The notes beneath the pieces were generated by a model. The model saw only the letters and a list, made by a program, of their open reading frames with translations. It made no database searches and was not told the origin of the DNA. From contig NC_083346.1 in the NCBI RefSeq assembly GCF_019175385.1, forward strand, positions 59,115,821 to 59,179,820: DNA of 64,000 bases, written 5' to 3'. The translations under genes were made by a program, and so were the position numbers. The stretch is from Lycium barbarum (Eukaryota; Streptophyta; Magnoliopsida; Solanales; Solanaceae). Below, in pieces: positions 45,348 to 55,455 of the stretch. Position 1 is the first letter of the stretch. The number at the start of each line of letters is the position of its first letter.

Positions 45348-45353
45348 GTAAGT
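45348..45353 (+). promoter_or_regulatory. Splice donor consensus in the A 5' LTR
   Basis: AAG|GTAAGT, a full consensus. The possible acceptor is at 47016-47021, giving an intron of about 1.67 kb that would remove the rest of the LTR and the primer site from the gag mRNA. Confidence 0.5.
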
Positions 45354-46749
45354 TTCATGATATTTATATGTTGGTTGACATATTGGGGAGTTGAAATACT
45401 TGGATGGTAGAAGTATATACTAAAATGGTCAATAGAGGGTAAACTGAGGAATGTGGGTAATATGAATGACTAATGGCTATTGTTATTATATTAATGAAGG
45501 TAGAAACTTGAGCATCGAAGGAGTACGCGCAAGTGTAGAATAGTTCGACCAGGAGGTATGTAAGGCTAACCCTTCTTTCATAAGGCATGGTTCCTTGGCC
45601 AAACTCTTAAATCCTCTATATGAGTATGTTGTATTCAAGTGATTGACACTCCGAGCTCATAAGCTCACGATCCTCGATACGTGCTACGGATGTACTACGC
45701 ACCCCATTTGACGAGTAAGCATAAGATAGAGATGTAGCGAAAACGATGATGTTAGTGATGACGATGATAATAATAATGATGCTAAAGGTGCCTACGGGCT
45801 ATTATATTCACATGTGCCTATGAAGGGCTATAATGACACCCCGAGCTTATAACGCCGGGTAGGATATATGTACATGAATATGTATAAAGTATGTAGACGA
45901 TTACGAAACGCGCGCACACATCTGCAGATGGTACGGATAACCCTGAAGCCTTGGTAGGGCCAGATATGAGTAACATTGAGCCTTGGTTGGCCAAGTATGT
46001 ACGAAACACCGATCCTATGAGGTCGGGTATGCTATGTAAATGTTATGTATATGAAAGGACTATGTATATAATATGAATATGAATGTGATAAGACTATGTA
46101 TAAGAATACGAATAAGGGCATGTATACGAATATGAGCACAAGTATGGTACGAGTACTATTATGGAATACGGATGATGACGTAGGTGTACTAATACGTATG
46201 AAAAATGGAAAGTCCTACGAAAGGCAGGTAAGTACTATGCTATTTCATATGTGGTTCATTATGCTTGTATATCGATGTTGATCATTCTTTACATACTCAG
46301 TACATTCTTCGTACTGACGTTCTTTTGTTTGTGGACGCTGCGTCATGCCCGCAGGTGCTCAGGGAGACGGACTTGATCCATAGCTGCCTATTCAGAGATT
46401 TCATAGAGAGCTCCATTTCCTCTGGAGCCACATCTTTTGGGTACTTATTCTTTTGTGTATATAATTATGGGCATAGCGGGGTCCTGTCCCGCTCATGTGA
46501 TATGTTATACTCTTCCTAGAGGCTCGTAGTCATGTGTATATGGTTAGACATGTCCGGCCTTGTTGGCCTATGTTTTGTATATCATTTTGTCGGCCACGTC
46601 GGTCCATGTACATTGATGTGGCATAGATGCCTATGGTGATATAAATGTACTGTTGTCCAATTGGGACTAGTTGACGCATGAATGGAAATGTAAGTATAAT
46701 TATGTGGCTCACCTAGATGTAAGTATAAGAGTAAGCTAAGAGGGTGCTC

Positions 46750-46765
46750 GGGGGGGGGGGGGGGG
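46750..46765 (+). repeat. Run of 16 G in the A 5' LTR
   Basis: The paired 3' LTR has 21 G at 59341-59361. Such runs are prone to length change and to sequencing error. Confidence 0.9.
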
Positions 46766-46817
46766 AAGGGCTAGTACCGGGTGCCCGTCGCGGCCCCGAG
46801 TCGGATCGTGACAAAAG

Positions 46818-46830
46818 TGGTATCAGAGCA
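46818..46830 (+). promoter_or_regulatory. Primer binding site of element A
   Basis: TGGTATCAGAGCA, a perfect initiator-Met tRNA match four bases after the LTR. Confidence 0.9.
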
Positions 46831-47015
46831 GTTCAGTCCTAGGGTGTGTCTACGAGCCGTGTCTAGTAGAGTCTTAGTTATGGGTGTGTTGCGCGCCACA
46901 CTTATAAACAAGAAGCTGCAGACATTTTAGGAATAAATGACCTTCTTTCTTCATAAGAATCGTGCGATAGAGCTATGATGTAGGAAATTCTTACTCCTGA
47001 ATCGTGTGTTGTGTA

Positions 47016-47021
47016 TTTCAG
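47016..47021 (+). promoter_or_regulatory. Splice acceptor-like site before the A gag ATG
   Basis: GTGTTGTGTATTTCAG|AG and then ATG at 47024. The T/G-rich tract and final CAG fit a plant 3' splice site. Confidence 0.5.
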
Positions 47022-47023
47022 AG

Positions 47024-47385
47024 ATGCCTAAAAAGGGAAAGGCTACGGCAGCCCAAAAGGGCAAGACGGTGGCAGAGAAGCGGGCTAAGAAAGCACCGCC
47101 ACCGGTAGTAGAGGAAAGTGAGTCCCAGAGTGCGGCTCAATCTCAGTCCTCCCAGACAGTGCCTATTACTGAGGAGCGTGAGGGAGCCTCAGCCCCAGCC
47201 CCAGCTCCAGCTCCTCCACCGAATGCTTCTGGCCAAGATGTGAAAGAGGCCATTAATTTGTTGACCCAGTTGGTTGCGGCCCAGGCTCAGAGGCAAGGTT
47301 CAGGGTATGGTGATAGGGCTGTTAGTGCAAGGGCCCGTGATTTCATTACTTTGAACCCCCCAGAATTCTTTGGGTCAAAGCCAGA
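47024..47385 (+). pseudogene. gag: Element A gag, N-terminal part
   Basis: Starts at the ATG at 47024 (MPKKGKATAAQKGK) and keeps the basic, proline-rich head, then FITLNPPEFFGSKPE, where it is cut by element B. Compared with E, about 150 codons of the capsid region are missing between this point and 53025, so the break is not a simple insertion. Confidence 0.85.
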
Positions 47386-48516
47386 GAACAATATGTAGGC
47401 GATTAGGAAAAGTAGGAATTTTCACCAACTACGCTAAAGCCAAACGATAGATAATATTTTGGTTTTGTTTGAGGGAAAATTATAACTAATGCAAAAATGT
47501 AAACTAACCTAGAAAGCAAGTAAAATGATCAATGGCCACAAGCATGGATACAAGGGAAACTACGCTCAAGTAACGATCCAATGTACTTCATGATTTACAA
47601 ATAATTGTGAGTTTATATTACTTAGCCTCGGATAATGACTCTAATTTAGCTTCTTCCGAAGACTAACTAGACTACCTAATTGAATATCCCTAAAGCAATT
47701 AGGAGCATTAAGAACACCCGAATATGGCTACAAGTGGTGTCGCCTATTCCTAGGTCGATTTCCATTAGATGAGGGTTAACGCCGAAAATTCTTGTTAATT
47801 AATCTTTCCCAATCCCGAGTTTGCCTCTTCCAAGTTTAAACCGAAATAAATGGGCAAGTCTTAGGGTTAGCTACTCCCTTAAGAATCATTCAACATGAGA
47901 TTAATTAAAGAAACAATAACTCACTTCATTAGGGATAAAATCATTCAACACATAAGCAAAACAAGAGATTCAATCCAACTTAAACAATGTATACTTCCAT
48001 AAACAAGGTTCAAGTATTGAAATAAAATACTACACACATAAATATTCAATACAAAACAAGAGTAGAAGAAATGGGTAAAGAATTTCTCATTGGGTGCCTC
48101 CAAATCTTCTCTTCCAAGGTGTTGATGATGAACCCTAGCCTCCAAGAACTTGTGTGTTGTGCCAAAGATGAAAATATTTTGCCCCCTAGTCTTCCTTTTA
48201 TGTTTCCCAATTTTTCCAAGTCCAAAAAATGACAAAATATGCCCCAGATTTTCGTTTTTGCAGTTCTGCCCGTTTTTTGCAAATCTGTCCCGTTTTTGCA
48301 AAACTGTCCACTTTTGACAGTTTTGCAAAACTGTGCAGTTTTGTCCAATTTGACCTCTTTTTGACTTTATTTTCACTTGGTTTCTTCCGATCACTTCTAA
48401 ATCACATAAACCTGTAAAATAGATGTAAATGATATTAAATGCACTATTTTCTCAAGCAAACATAGCAAAAATATAAGATTAAAGAAGAGATAAGTTGGTA
48501 AAATACTAACTTATCA
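47386..48516 (-). repeat. Element B 3' LTR, outer end missing
   Basis: 1131 bases matching 51894-53024 with no net length difference and about nine substitutions that I could count. The 94 bases corresponding to 51800-51893 are absent at the junction with gag. Confidence 0.88.
48258..48350 (-). repeat. GGACAGTTTTGC-type repeat cluster in the B left LTR
   Basis: About five imperfect units in the form GCAAAACTGTCC on the plus strand, the reverse of the orientation in the internal clusters at 50229-50408 and 51604-51690. The right LTR has the same cluster at 52766-52858. Confidence 0.7.
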
Positions 48517-48519
48517 AAC

Positions 48520-48531
48520 CCCCAAACTTAA
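48520..48531 (-). promoter_or_regulatory. Polypurine tract of element B
   Basis: On the minus strand TTTAAGTTTGGGGGT is followed almost at once by the LTR start TGATAAGTTAG. It fits the plus-strand primer of this element type. Confidence 0.65.
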
Positions 48532-50228
48532 ATTATTGCTTGTCCTCAAGCAATTCAAAACATACACTCTCTTTCGAAGAAATTGACTCAATAGTACACC
48601 AACATCATACCAAGTTAAAAAGTCTACTTTAAGCACAAAAATGTGACTTTGATTGGTACCAACAATTAATTCAAAACATATGAATCACCAACTTCTTCTT
48701 AAAAACTTCATTTTCCTTTCAAGTGCTCAAACACCAAGTTAATCAAAGTAGCAATCAAGTCATGACACTAAAGCTTCAAAATTTGCCTCCTTATCACAAA
48801 ACAACTTTCTTTTGTTCATTCCTCTCAATTGGAAAATGAAACAATTTCACAACTTAAATTCTCATGTGCCCTCACACTCAAGAGAGAATCCCACACTTAG
48901 AAAATGTAATTCAAAACACAAATGGGTTATTAAATAGAAAGAATTAACTCTCTTCTCTCACAAAGATGTTCAATTGCACAAGTAGTACCATAAGCTTGCC
49001 CTTCATGTATTTCTCCACTAATATAGACACACTTGATTCAAAATCAATTAGGACTTAAAGGGTTGTAATGTAAGCTTTTAGTTAAGGTAGGGACATAATT
49101 TGGAAATAGTGACTCAAAAACCTCCCTAAGCACTACAATTTTCAACAATCAAAGCACACTTCCTTTCAAGCTTTTCCACCATTTTTTTTCATTTTTCATT
49201 TCGCCAACTAGTCTTCCCTTTATTCACAACTCTTTATTATTCCTTCCTTTATTTTTATTTTTTTTTTCTTTTTCAAAATAACAAGGAAGTTTCCAATTTT
49301 TTTTTTTACTACTTCATTTTTTTCTTTCACCTTAAAGTAACTCCCACATCACAACTTTTTCCAACTATCACCCTCAAACTTAGGCTTTTAGCCTACGTTT
49401 GCACTTTCAACGCACTTAAGGAGGTAGGGTACCAAAAGATGGATCAATGAAGAACAAAAGGTTAAAGCTTGTAACATGGTTGCCAAAGAAAAGGTTAAAG
49501 GCTCAAAAGGGGTTGACTAGGGAAAATATGCAAGGGTAGGAAATTTAAGGCAAAACGATCCAAAGAAGGCCTAACATCATTTTTCAAACCAAGTGTAACC
49601 TAGAATTTCGCCTTGAAACACATTCCAGGCAAGTTCTAGACCACAAGTAATGTAAAAGAACTCACAAAAACCTCACCACACATGGCACATGATAATCCAA
49701 GTAGAATATGTATCCAAAACCCAATTGAAACAAATGAACTCAAAGAAAGTCACTTATAGCCTAAAGAGACTAATTAGTGAAAGTAAGAGCCAAAAATTGA
49801 GTCTAAAAGTCCCAACAAGAATCCTTCCTTCAATCATTTTTCTTTTTCAAAAGTCAAGAATTCATATGCCAAGGTTTAAATATGTTGGTACCAAGCAAGC
49901 CAAAAATTAGCCAAGGGGTAAAAAATCACATCCCAACACCATTTTTACTCCTAAACTACCTAACTAAGAACGGAAATAAAATAACCAAAGTGACTAATCC
50001 ACAACATGCAAAAAGAACGAAATTTTCAAAAATTTGAGCAAGTTCCATTTATAACAACAACTATCCACAGCTAAACCAACAGTCACAAAATAAGCCCGGC
50101 AAGGGCACACAATCAAGCATAACCAAAATATAATGTGTTACCACATGCCACCCCCAACTAAAAATATTGCAGTGTCCTCATTGCACATAATCAAAACAAA
50201 ACATAAAAATAGATTTTTTTTTTTTGTG

Positions 50229-50408
50229 TGTGCAACTGGACAGTTTTGCAAAAAACTGGATAGTTTTGCAGAAACTGGACAGTTCTGCAGAAACAGGACA
50301 GTTCTGCAGAAACTGGACAGTTTTTGCAACTGGACAGTTCTGCAGAAACTGTTCAAGTTTGCAAAAACTGGACAGTTTTGCAAAAACTGTGCAAAACAGT
50401 TCTGTTAA
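50229..50408 (+). repeat. ACTGGACAGTTTTGCAGAA tandem cluster in the B interior
   Basis: Eight or nine imperfect units of about 18-21 bases, each containing CTG-n-ACAGTT(T/C)TGCA. Confidence 0.8.
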
Positions 50409-50572
50409 CAGTGCTGCAATTTTCAGGAGCTACTGGTTTGGGGCTGTCCGGAAATCCGACCTGCTCAAAACAACTCCAAAAATTCTGAAACTTTGCAGAT
50501 TAGTCAAAAATCATAAACTAAACTATTCTAAAAAATAAAATTTCAAAAACGATTTAAAATTTTTAAAACGAT

Positions 50573-50618
50573 GGGTTGCCTCCCACCAAGCGCTTAAGTT
50601 AACGTCGCGGCACGACGG
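50573..50618 (-). other. Conserved block after the B protein frame
   Basis: On the minus strand CGACGTTAACTTAAGCGCTT and then GGTGGGAGGCAACCC follow the protein frame. I recall the GGGAGGCAACCC motif from many plant LTR elements of the Athila/Tat and LARD type, where it lies between coding and 3' parts. Function unknown. Confidence 0.45.
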
Positions 50619-50624
50619 TTACCT

Positions 50625-51590
50625 TTACCGCTTTTCTCGCCATTTGGAGCTTATGAATTGGGCACCCAACTTGGACTCAAGTTTGTGACCACGAGCGGTG
50701 GGGTGTGGTAAGTAGATGAACAAGCCAAACGTTTTCTTCATTCTGCACTTCTTGGCTTTCAAATGAGGAATGTCATTTTGCGTTCTTACTCTTTCGAATT
50801 GCAAGATGTAAGGCACTTGTCTTTCTTCTTCACCATCCAACATGGATGTATGTGGCTCAATTCCCATATCACCATACAAATCCAATGTTGAAAAATGCTT
50901 CGAATGAGACTTCAACCTCCCGATTTGCAAATTTTTCCGGATTTTGACATTCTCATTTTCCCCCAAACTAGAGTCAACTTCCACCATTTTTCTCAAGACA
51001 ACGGTTGACTCTAATTTCTTTTCTTCTTTGGCATCTCTAATGAAAATAGATTCGTTTGGAGGATTTTCAATTCTTGATTGCTCCTTTTCATGATTGGCCT
51101 CCAACATAGGCATTCTCTCCTCATATTGAGCATTTGAGAATTCTTCTTGATTTTGTTCAAATGCCCACGGAAGATTCTTGTATTCATTCATCAAGTCATT
51201 TTGGAGACTAGTTTCCAAGTACTCCTCCAAGGCTTTTTGCTTTTCATTTTCTCCTTCAAGTAGGCATTCCATCATGAGCTTGAACTCTCCATTTTGTCCA
51301 TTCTCAACTTCTTCCACTTCCATTTCCCTATCATTGTCACAACAAAAAGTAGAATCGTCATAGTGGGGGTTCAGGGAAGGGAAGGACACATAAGCACAAT
51401 TAGCCCAATGGCCATTTTGACCACCAGATCTATCACATATGCTCCACTCATGGGTTCGAGATTGTGCGCACAATCCTCCCTCAGGAGACTTTAAACAATT
51501 TTGCCAAGAGTGAGGTCCTCCACAATAGGGACAAGGGTCATCAAAGTATGAACAACTTCCATCCGACCCATTTTCATTACAAGATGCCAT
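50625..51590 (-). CDS. Element B protein: Cys/His-rich acidic protein of 321 residues, unknown function
   Basis: An uninterrupted frame, the only substantial one in B. Residues 20-32 read CPYCGGPHSWQNC, a zinc-knuckle-like CX2CX3HX4C that is one residue shorter between Cys and His than the retroviral CX2CX4HX4C. Related pieces follow: CAQSRTHEWSIC (41-52) and CDRSGGQNGHWANC (52-65), so an H-x-W core ending in Cys repeats. The middle is strongly acidic (for example MEVEEVENGQNGE), and the C-terminus is basic (KAKKCRMKKTF). It lies 5' in the element, after the LTR and primer region, where gag would be. A nucleic-acid-binding role is a guess. The start is the ATG at 51590, the first in the frame. 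Confidence 0.6.
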   Translation of the reverse strand: MASCNENGSDGSCSYFDDPCPYCGGPHSWQNCLKSPEGGLCAQSRTHEWSICDRSGGQNGHWANCAYVSFPSLNPHYDDSTFCCDNDREMEVEEVENGQNGEFKLMMECLLEGENEKQKALEEYLETSLQNDLMNEYKNLPWAFEQNQEEFSNAQYEERMPMLEANHEKEQSRIENPPNESIFIRDAKEEKKLESTVVLRKMVEVDSSLGENENVKIRKNLQIGRLKSHSKHFSTLDLYGDMGIEPHTSMLDGEEERQVPYILQFERVRTQNDIPHLKAKKCRMKKTFGLFIYLPHPTARGHKLESKLGAQFISSKWREKR

Positions 51591-51603
51591 TTTTTATTTT
51601 TTT

Positions 51604-51690
51604 TTGCAGAAGCAAAAACGGGACAGTTTTTCAGAAACTGGACAGTTTTGCAGAAGCAAAATCTGGACAGTTTTGCAAAAACAGAACAGT
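51604..51690 (+). repeat. Second internal CTGGACAGTTTTGC cluster in B
   Basis: About four units between the primer site and the protein start, in the same orientation as the 50229-50408 cluster. Confidence 0.75.
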
Positions 51691-51777
51691 TTTTTTTTTT
51701 TTTTATATAGAGTAAAGAAAGTTTGGACCAAAGCAAGTTAGCATAAATCCCAAACTAACCCAAATACGCCAAATTGT

Positions 51778-51795
51778 TCCCCGGCAACGGCGCCA
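51778..51795 (-). promoter_or_regulatory. Primer binding site of element B (tRNA-Asp type)
   Basis: TGGCGCCGTTGCCGGGGA on the minus strand, four bases from the LTR end at 51800. It is typical of Athila/Tat-like plant elements. Confidence 0.85.
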
Positions 51796-51799
51796 TTTT

Positions 51800-53024
51800 T
51801 GATAACGTCAAAATCCACCCTATTAATTAGAATGGGCACGGTCGTATGCAAATATATTTTACCCAACTATGAGTCGGGGTCGAATCCCACAAAGAACAAT
51901 ATGTAGGCGATTAGGAAAAGTAGGAATTTTCACCAACTACGCTAAAGCCAAACGATAGATAATATTTTGGTTTTGTTTGAGGGAAAATTATAACTAATGC
52001 AAAAATGTAAACTAACCTAGAAAGCAAGTAAAATGATCAATGGCCACAAGCATGGATACAAGGGAAACTACGCTCAAGTAACGATCCAATGTACTTCATG
52101 ATTTACAAATAATTGTGAGTTTATATTACTTAGCCTCGGATAATGACTCTAATTTAGCTTCTTCCGAAGACTAACTAGACTACCTAATTGAATATCCCTA
52201 AAGCAATTAGGAGCATTAAGAACACCCGAATATGGCTACAAGTGGTGTCGCCTATTCCTAGGTCGATTTCCATTAGATGAGGGTTAACGCCGTAAATTCT
52301 TCTTAATTAATCTTTCCCAATACCGAGTTTGCCTCTTCCAAGTTTAAACCGAAATAAATGGGCAAGTCTTAGGGTTAGCTACTCCCTTAAGAATCATTCA
52401 ACATGAGATTAATTAAAGAAACAATAACTCACTTCATTAGGGATAAAATCATTCAACACATAAGCAAAACAAGAGATTCAATCCAACTTAAACAATGTAT
52501 ACTTCCATAAACAAGGTTCAAGTATTGAAATGAAATACTACACACATAAATATTCAATACAAAACAAGAGTAGAAGAAATGGGTAAAGAATTTCTCATTG
52601 GGTGCCTCCAAATCTTCTCTTCCAAGGTGTTGATGATGAACCCTAGCCTCCAAGAACTTGTGTGTTGTGCCAAAGATGAAAATATTTTGCCCCCTAGTAT
52701 TCCTTTTATGTTTCCAAATTTTTCCAAGTCCAAAAAATGACAAAATATGCCCCAGATTTTCGTTTTTGCAGTTCTGCCCATTTTTTGCAAATCTGTCCCA
52801 TTTTTGCAAAACTGTCCACTTTTGACAGTTTTGCAAAACTGTGCAGTTTTGTCCAATTTGACCTCTTTTTGACTTTATTTTCACTTGGTTTCTTCCGATC
52901 ACTTCTAAATCACATAAACCTGTAAAATAGATGTAAATGATATTAAATGCACTATTTTCTCAAGCAAACATAGCAAAAATATAAAATTAAAGAAGAGATA
53001 AGTTGGTAAAATACTAACTTATCA
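51800..53024 (-). repeat. Element B 5' LTR (full)
   Basis: 1225 bases with terminal inverted repeats TGATAA/TTATCA. The junction with gag at 53025 (CATGCTCAGAAC) matches the E gag near 15450 and appears to be the original insertion edge. Confidence 0.88.
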
Positions 53025-53600
53025 CATGCTCAGAACATAGAAGAAAACCTACAGCAGCGGAGAAGTGAGCGCGAGCGGGATAGGGGTCATAGCAAGACGG
53101 CCAGATCTTCGGGCCTAATAAGTGAGTCCAGAGGCGGACACAAGCAACAGTTCCCTAGACATTCGGGCTATTCTATGACCAGTGCACCTCCACGGTTTTC
53201 AGGCTAGAGCCTTGATAGATCTACTCGTCCCGGGCTGAGTCAGAGTTATTCGGGGTCCCGGTTTAGAGGTGATTCAGGCCAGTCAAGGCCACCTATACCA
53301 CGATGTTCCCAGTGTGGGAAGTCGCATTGGGGTCAATGCCGATTGGGTTCAGATGGTTGCTATTCATGTGGTCGACCAGGCCGTATTATGCGTGATTGCC
53401 CCTCAGTACATGGTAGAGGTAGGACCCAACCATCAGGGTCGGTAGCCGGATCTTCGGCATCTGTGCGCCCTACGGGGCCAGGTTCACATGCGCCAGTCGG
53501 CCATGGTAGAGGTAGAGGCAGAGCTCCCAGTAATAGCGGTCCTCAGCACCATATTTATGCTTTGGCTGGACGCCAAGATCTTGAGTCTTCTCCTGATGTG
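53025..53600 (+). pseudogene. gag: Element A gag, C-terminal part
   Basis: Resumes at HAQNIEENLQQRR and covers the Gly/Arg/Ser-rich nucleocapsid region. The zinc knuckle is CYSCGRPGRIMRDC, where the metal-binding His is Arg. A TAG near 53206 interrupts the frame before it. HIYALAGRQDLESS leads into protease. Confidence 0.82.
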
Positions 53601-54130
53601 GTCACAGGTATATTATCGGTATTCTCTCATGATGTATATGCTTTGATTGATCCGGGCTCCACATTATCATATGTTACTCCATATATTGCGGGTCGATTTT
53701 AATTGAGCCGGAGTCTATCAAACCTTTTGAGGTGTCTACACCCGTGGGAGAATCGGTAATAGCTAGCTGAGTATATAGGAACTGTGTGATTGTGATTTGT
53801 GATCGTCGTACTATGATTGATTTGCATGAGCTATAAATGGTAGATTTTGATGTTATTATGGGCATGGATTGGTTGGCTTCATGTTATGCCAATGTGGATT
53901 GCCGAATGAAGATGGTTCGTTTCCAGTTTCCGGGAGAACCAGTCTTAGAATGGAAAGGGAATGCGGCATCACCAAAAGGTAGGTTTATTTCCTATCTAAA
54001 GGCAAGGAAAATGATCACAAAATGGTGCATTTATCATCTAGTACGAGTTCAAGATGTAGAAGCTGAGTCGCCGACCCTACAGTCAGTTCCAGTGGTGAAC
54101 GAATTTCCGGATGTGTTCCCGGAAGAGCTT
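53601..54130 (+). pseudogene. pol: Element A protease and tether
   Basis: YALIDPGSTLSYVTPYIAGR is followed by a frameshift deletion near 53698, a TGA near 53768 and a TAA near 53834. Then come [17 protein letters not shown] and [20 protein letters not shown]. The DPG active site is kept. Confidence 0.82.
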
Positions 54131-54994
54131 CCAGGCCTTCCTCCCAAACGGGAGATTGATTTTACCATTGATGTGTTGCCAGGCACCACACCTATATCTA
54201 TTCCTCCATATAGAATGGCACCCGCAGAATTGAAAGAGTTGAAGGAGCAATTGAGGGACTTGCTTGATAAAGGCTTCATTAGGCCTAGTTCATCCCCGTG
54301 GGGAGCACCCGTATTGTTCGTCCGAAAGAAGGATGGCTCCTTAAGAATGTGCATTGATTATCGGCAATTGAATAAAGTGACGATTAAAAACAAGTATCAC
54401 CTTCCGAGGATCGATGATTTATTTGATCAATTGCAAGGTGCCAAATGGTTTTCAAAGATTGATTTGAGGTCCGGGTACCACCAAGTAAGAGTTAGGGAGA
54501 AAGATATCTCTAAGACAGCTTTCAGAACAAGATATGGCCATTTCGAGTTCCGAGTAATGTCGTTTGGGTTAACTAATGCACCGGCAGCGTTTATGAGCTT
54601 AATGAATAATGTATTCAGACTTTTCTGGATCTATTCGTGATTGTATTCATCGACGATATCCTGGTGTATTCTAGATCCGAGACAGATCATGCAGAGCATC
54701 TGTGTATAGTCCTTGGAGTTCTGCGAGCTCGAGAGTTGTTTGCAAAATTCTCCAAGTGTGAGTTTTGGTTGAACTCAGTATCATTTCTGGGCCATATTGT
54801 TGCAGCTGATGGGATTCGGGTGGATAGCCAAAAGATTGAGGCCGTGAAGACTTGGCCAAGGCCCACGACTCCTACGGAGGTTCATAGCTTTTTGGGCTTA
54901 GCAGGTTATTACAAAAGATTTGTTGAAGGTTTCTCTTCTATTTTTGCACCGCTCACAAAGTTGACTCAGAAGTCAGCTAAGTTTCAATGGACAT
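54131..54994 (+). pseudogene. pol: Element A reverse transcriptase
   Basis: [67 protein letters not shown] and [11 protein letters not shown] one-base deletion near 54622 (FRLFWIYS in place of FRPFLDLF) shifts the frame just before the catalytic FIDD box. The connection region [19 protein letters not shown] follows. Confidence 0.87.
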
Positions 54995-55455
54995 ATGCCT
55001 GCGAGCGTAGCTTCAGAGTTGAAAGATAGATTGACTTCTGCCCCAGTCTTGACACTTCCAGAGGGATTGGAAGGGTATGTTGTTTATTGCGATGCTTCAG
55101 GAATCGGGCTAGGTTGTGTGCTGATGCAACACGGTAAGGTGATTGCGTACGCTTCTAGGCAATTGCGGAAACATGAACAGATTTACCCGACCCATGATTT
55201 AGAATTAGCCGCAGTGGTCCATGCATTAAATATATGGCGACATTATTTATATGGTGTCCATGTGGATGTTTATACCGATCATAAGAGCCTTCAGTATATC
55301 TTCAAGCAGAAAGAGTTGAATTTGCGGCAACGACGATGGTTGGAATTGCTAAAGGATTATGATGTTGATATCTTGTATCACCCCGGAAAGGCTAACGTTG
55401 TGGCTGACGCTCTTAGCCGCAGATCCATGGGAAGTCTAAGTGATGTACGACCAGA
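54995..55455 (+). pseudogene. pol: Element A RNase H
   Basis: After a second frame break near 55012 comes [20 protein letters not shown], then [48 protein letters not shown] and [15 protein letters not shown]. All four catalytic acids are present, so this is the most intact RNase H in the window. Confidence 0.86.

Larger units (their letters stand above)
44630..46813 (+). repeat. Element A 5' LTR
   Basis: About 2.18 kb. It starts TATTACACC (TG changed to TA) and ends GATCGTGACA. It holds the palindrome array (44810-45060), TATA box (45107), splice donor (GT at 45348), a hairpin-unit region (45790-46020), the conserved block ACTCAGTACA...CGTACTGACG (46297-46318) and a run of 16 G (46750-46765). 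Confidence 0.9.
48517..50570 (-). other. Non-coding 3' part of the B interior
   Basis: Two kilobases without a protein frame I can support. It contains the polypurine tract at its left end, T-rich low-complexity stretches (49180-49330) and the repeat cluster at 50229-50408. Confidence 0.6.
47386..53024 (-). mobile_element. Element B: young non-autonomous LTR element (LARD), in element A gag
   Basis: Two near-identical LTRs (47386-48516, shortened, and 51800-53024, full) enclose about 3.3 kb. The right LTR has the inverted ends TGATAA and TTATCA. The primer site on the minus strand is TGGCGCCGTTGCCGGGGA, the tRNA-Asp type of Athila/Tat-like elements and unlike every other element here. The polypurine tract is AAGTTTGGGGG next to the left LTR. 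There is no RT or integrase; one protein frame is at 50625-51590. The left LTR has lost its outer 94 bases. Confidence 0.87.

Noticed and set aside
46818..46830. A tRNA gene fragment near each LTR
   Set aside because: Only 12-13 bases match the tRNA 3' end and they lie just after the LTRs. These are primer binding sites.
47945..48394. A 149-codon frame in the B LTR, repeated in the other LTR at 52453-52902
   Set aside because: It spans the GCAAAACTGTCC repeat cluster, and the product is repetitive (FCKTV/NGQNCK-like). Its duplication is due to the LTR pair. No family match.
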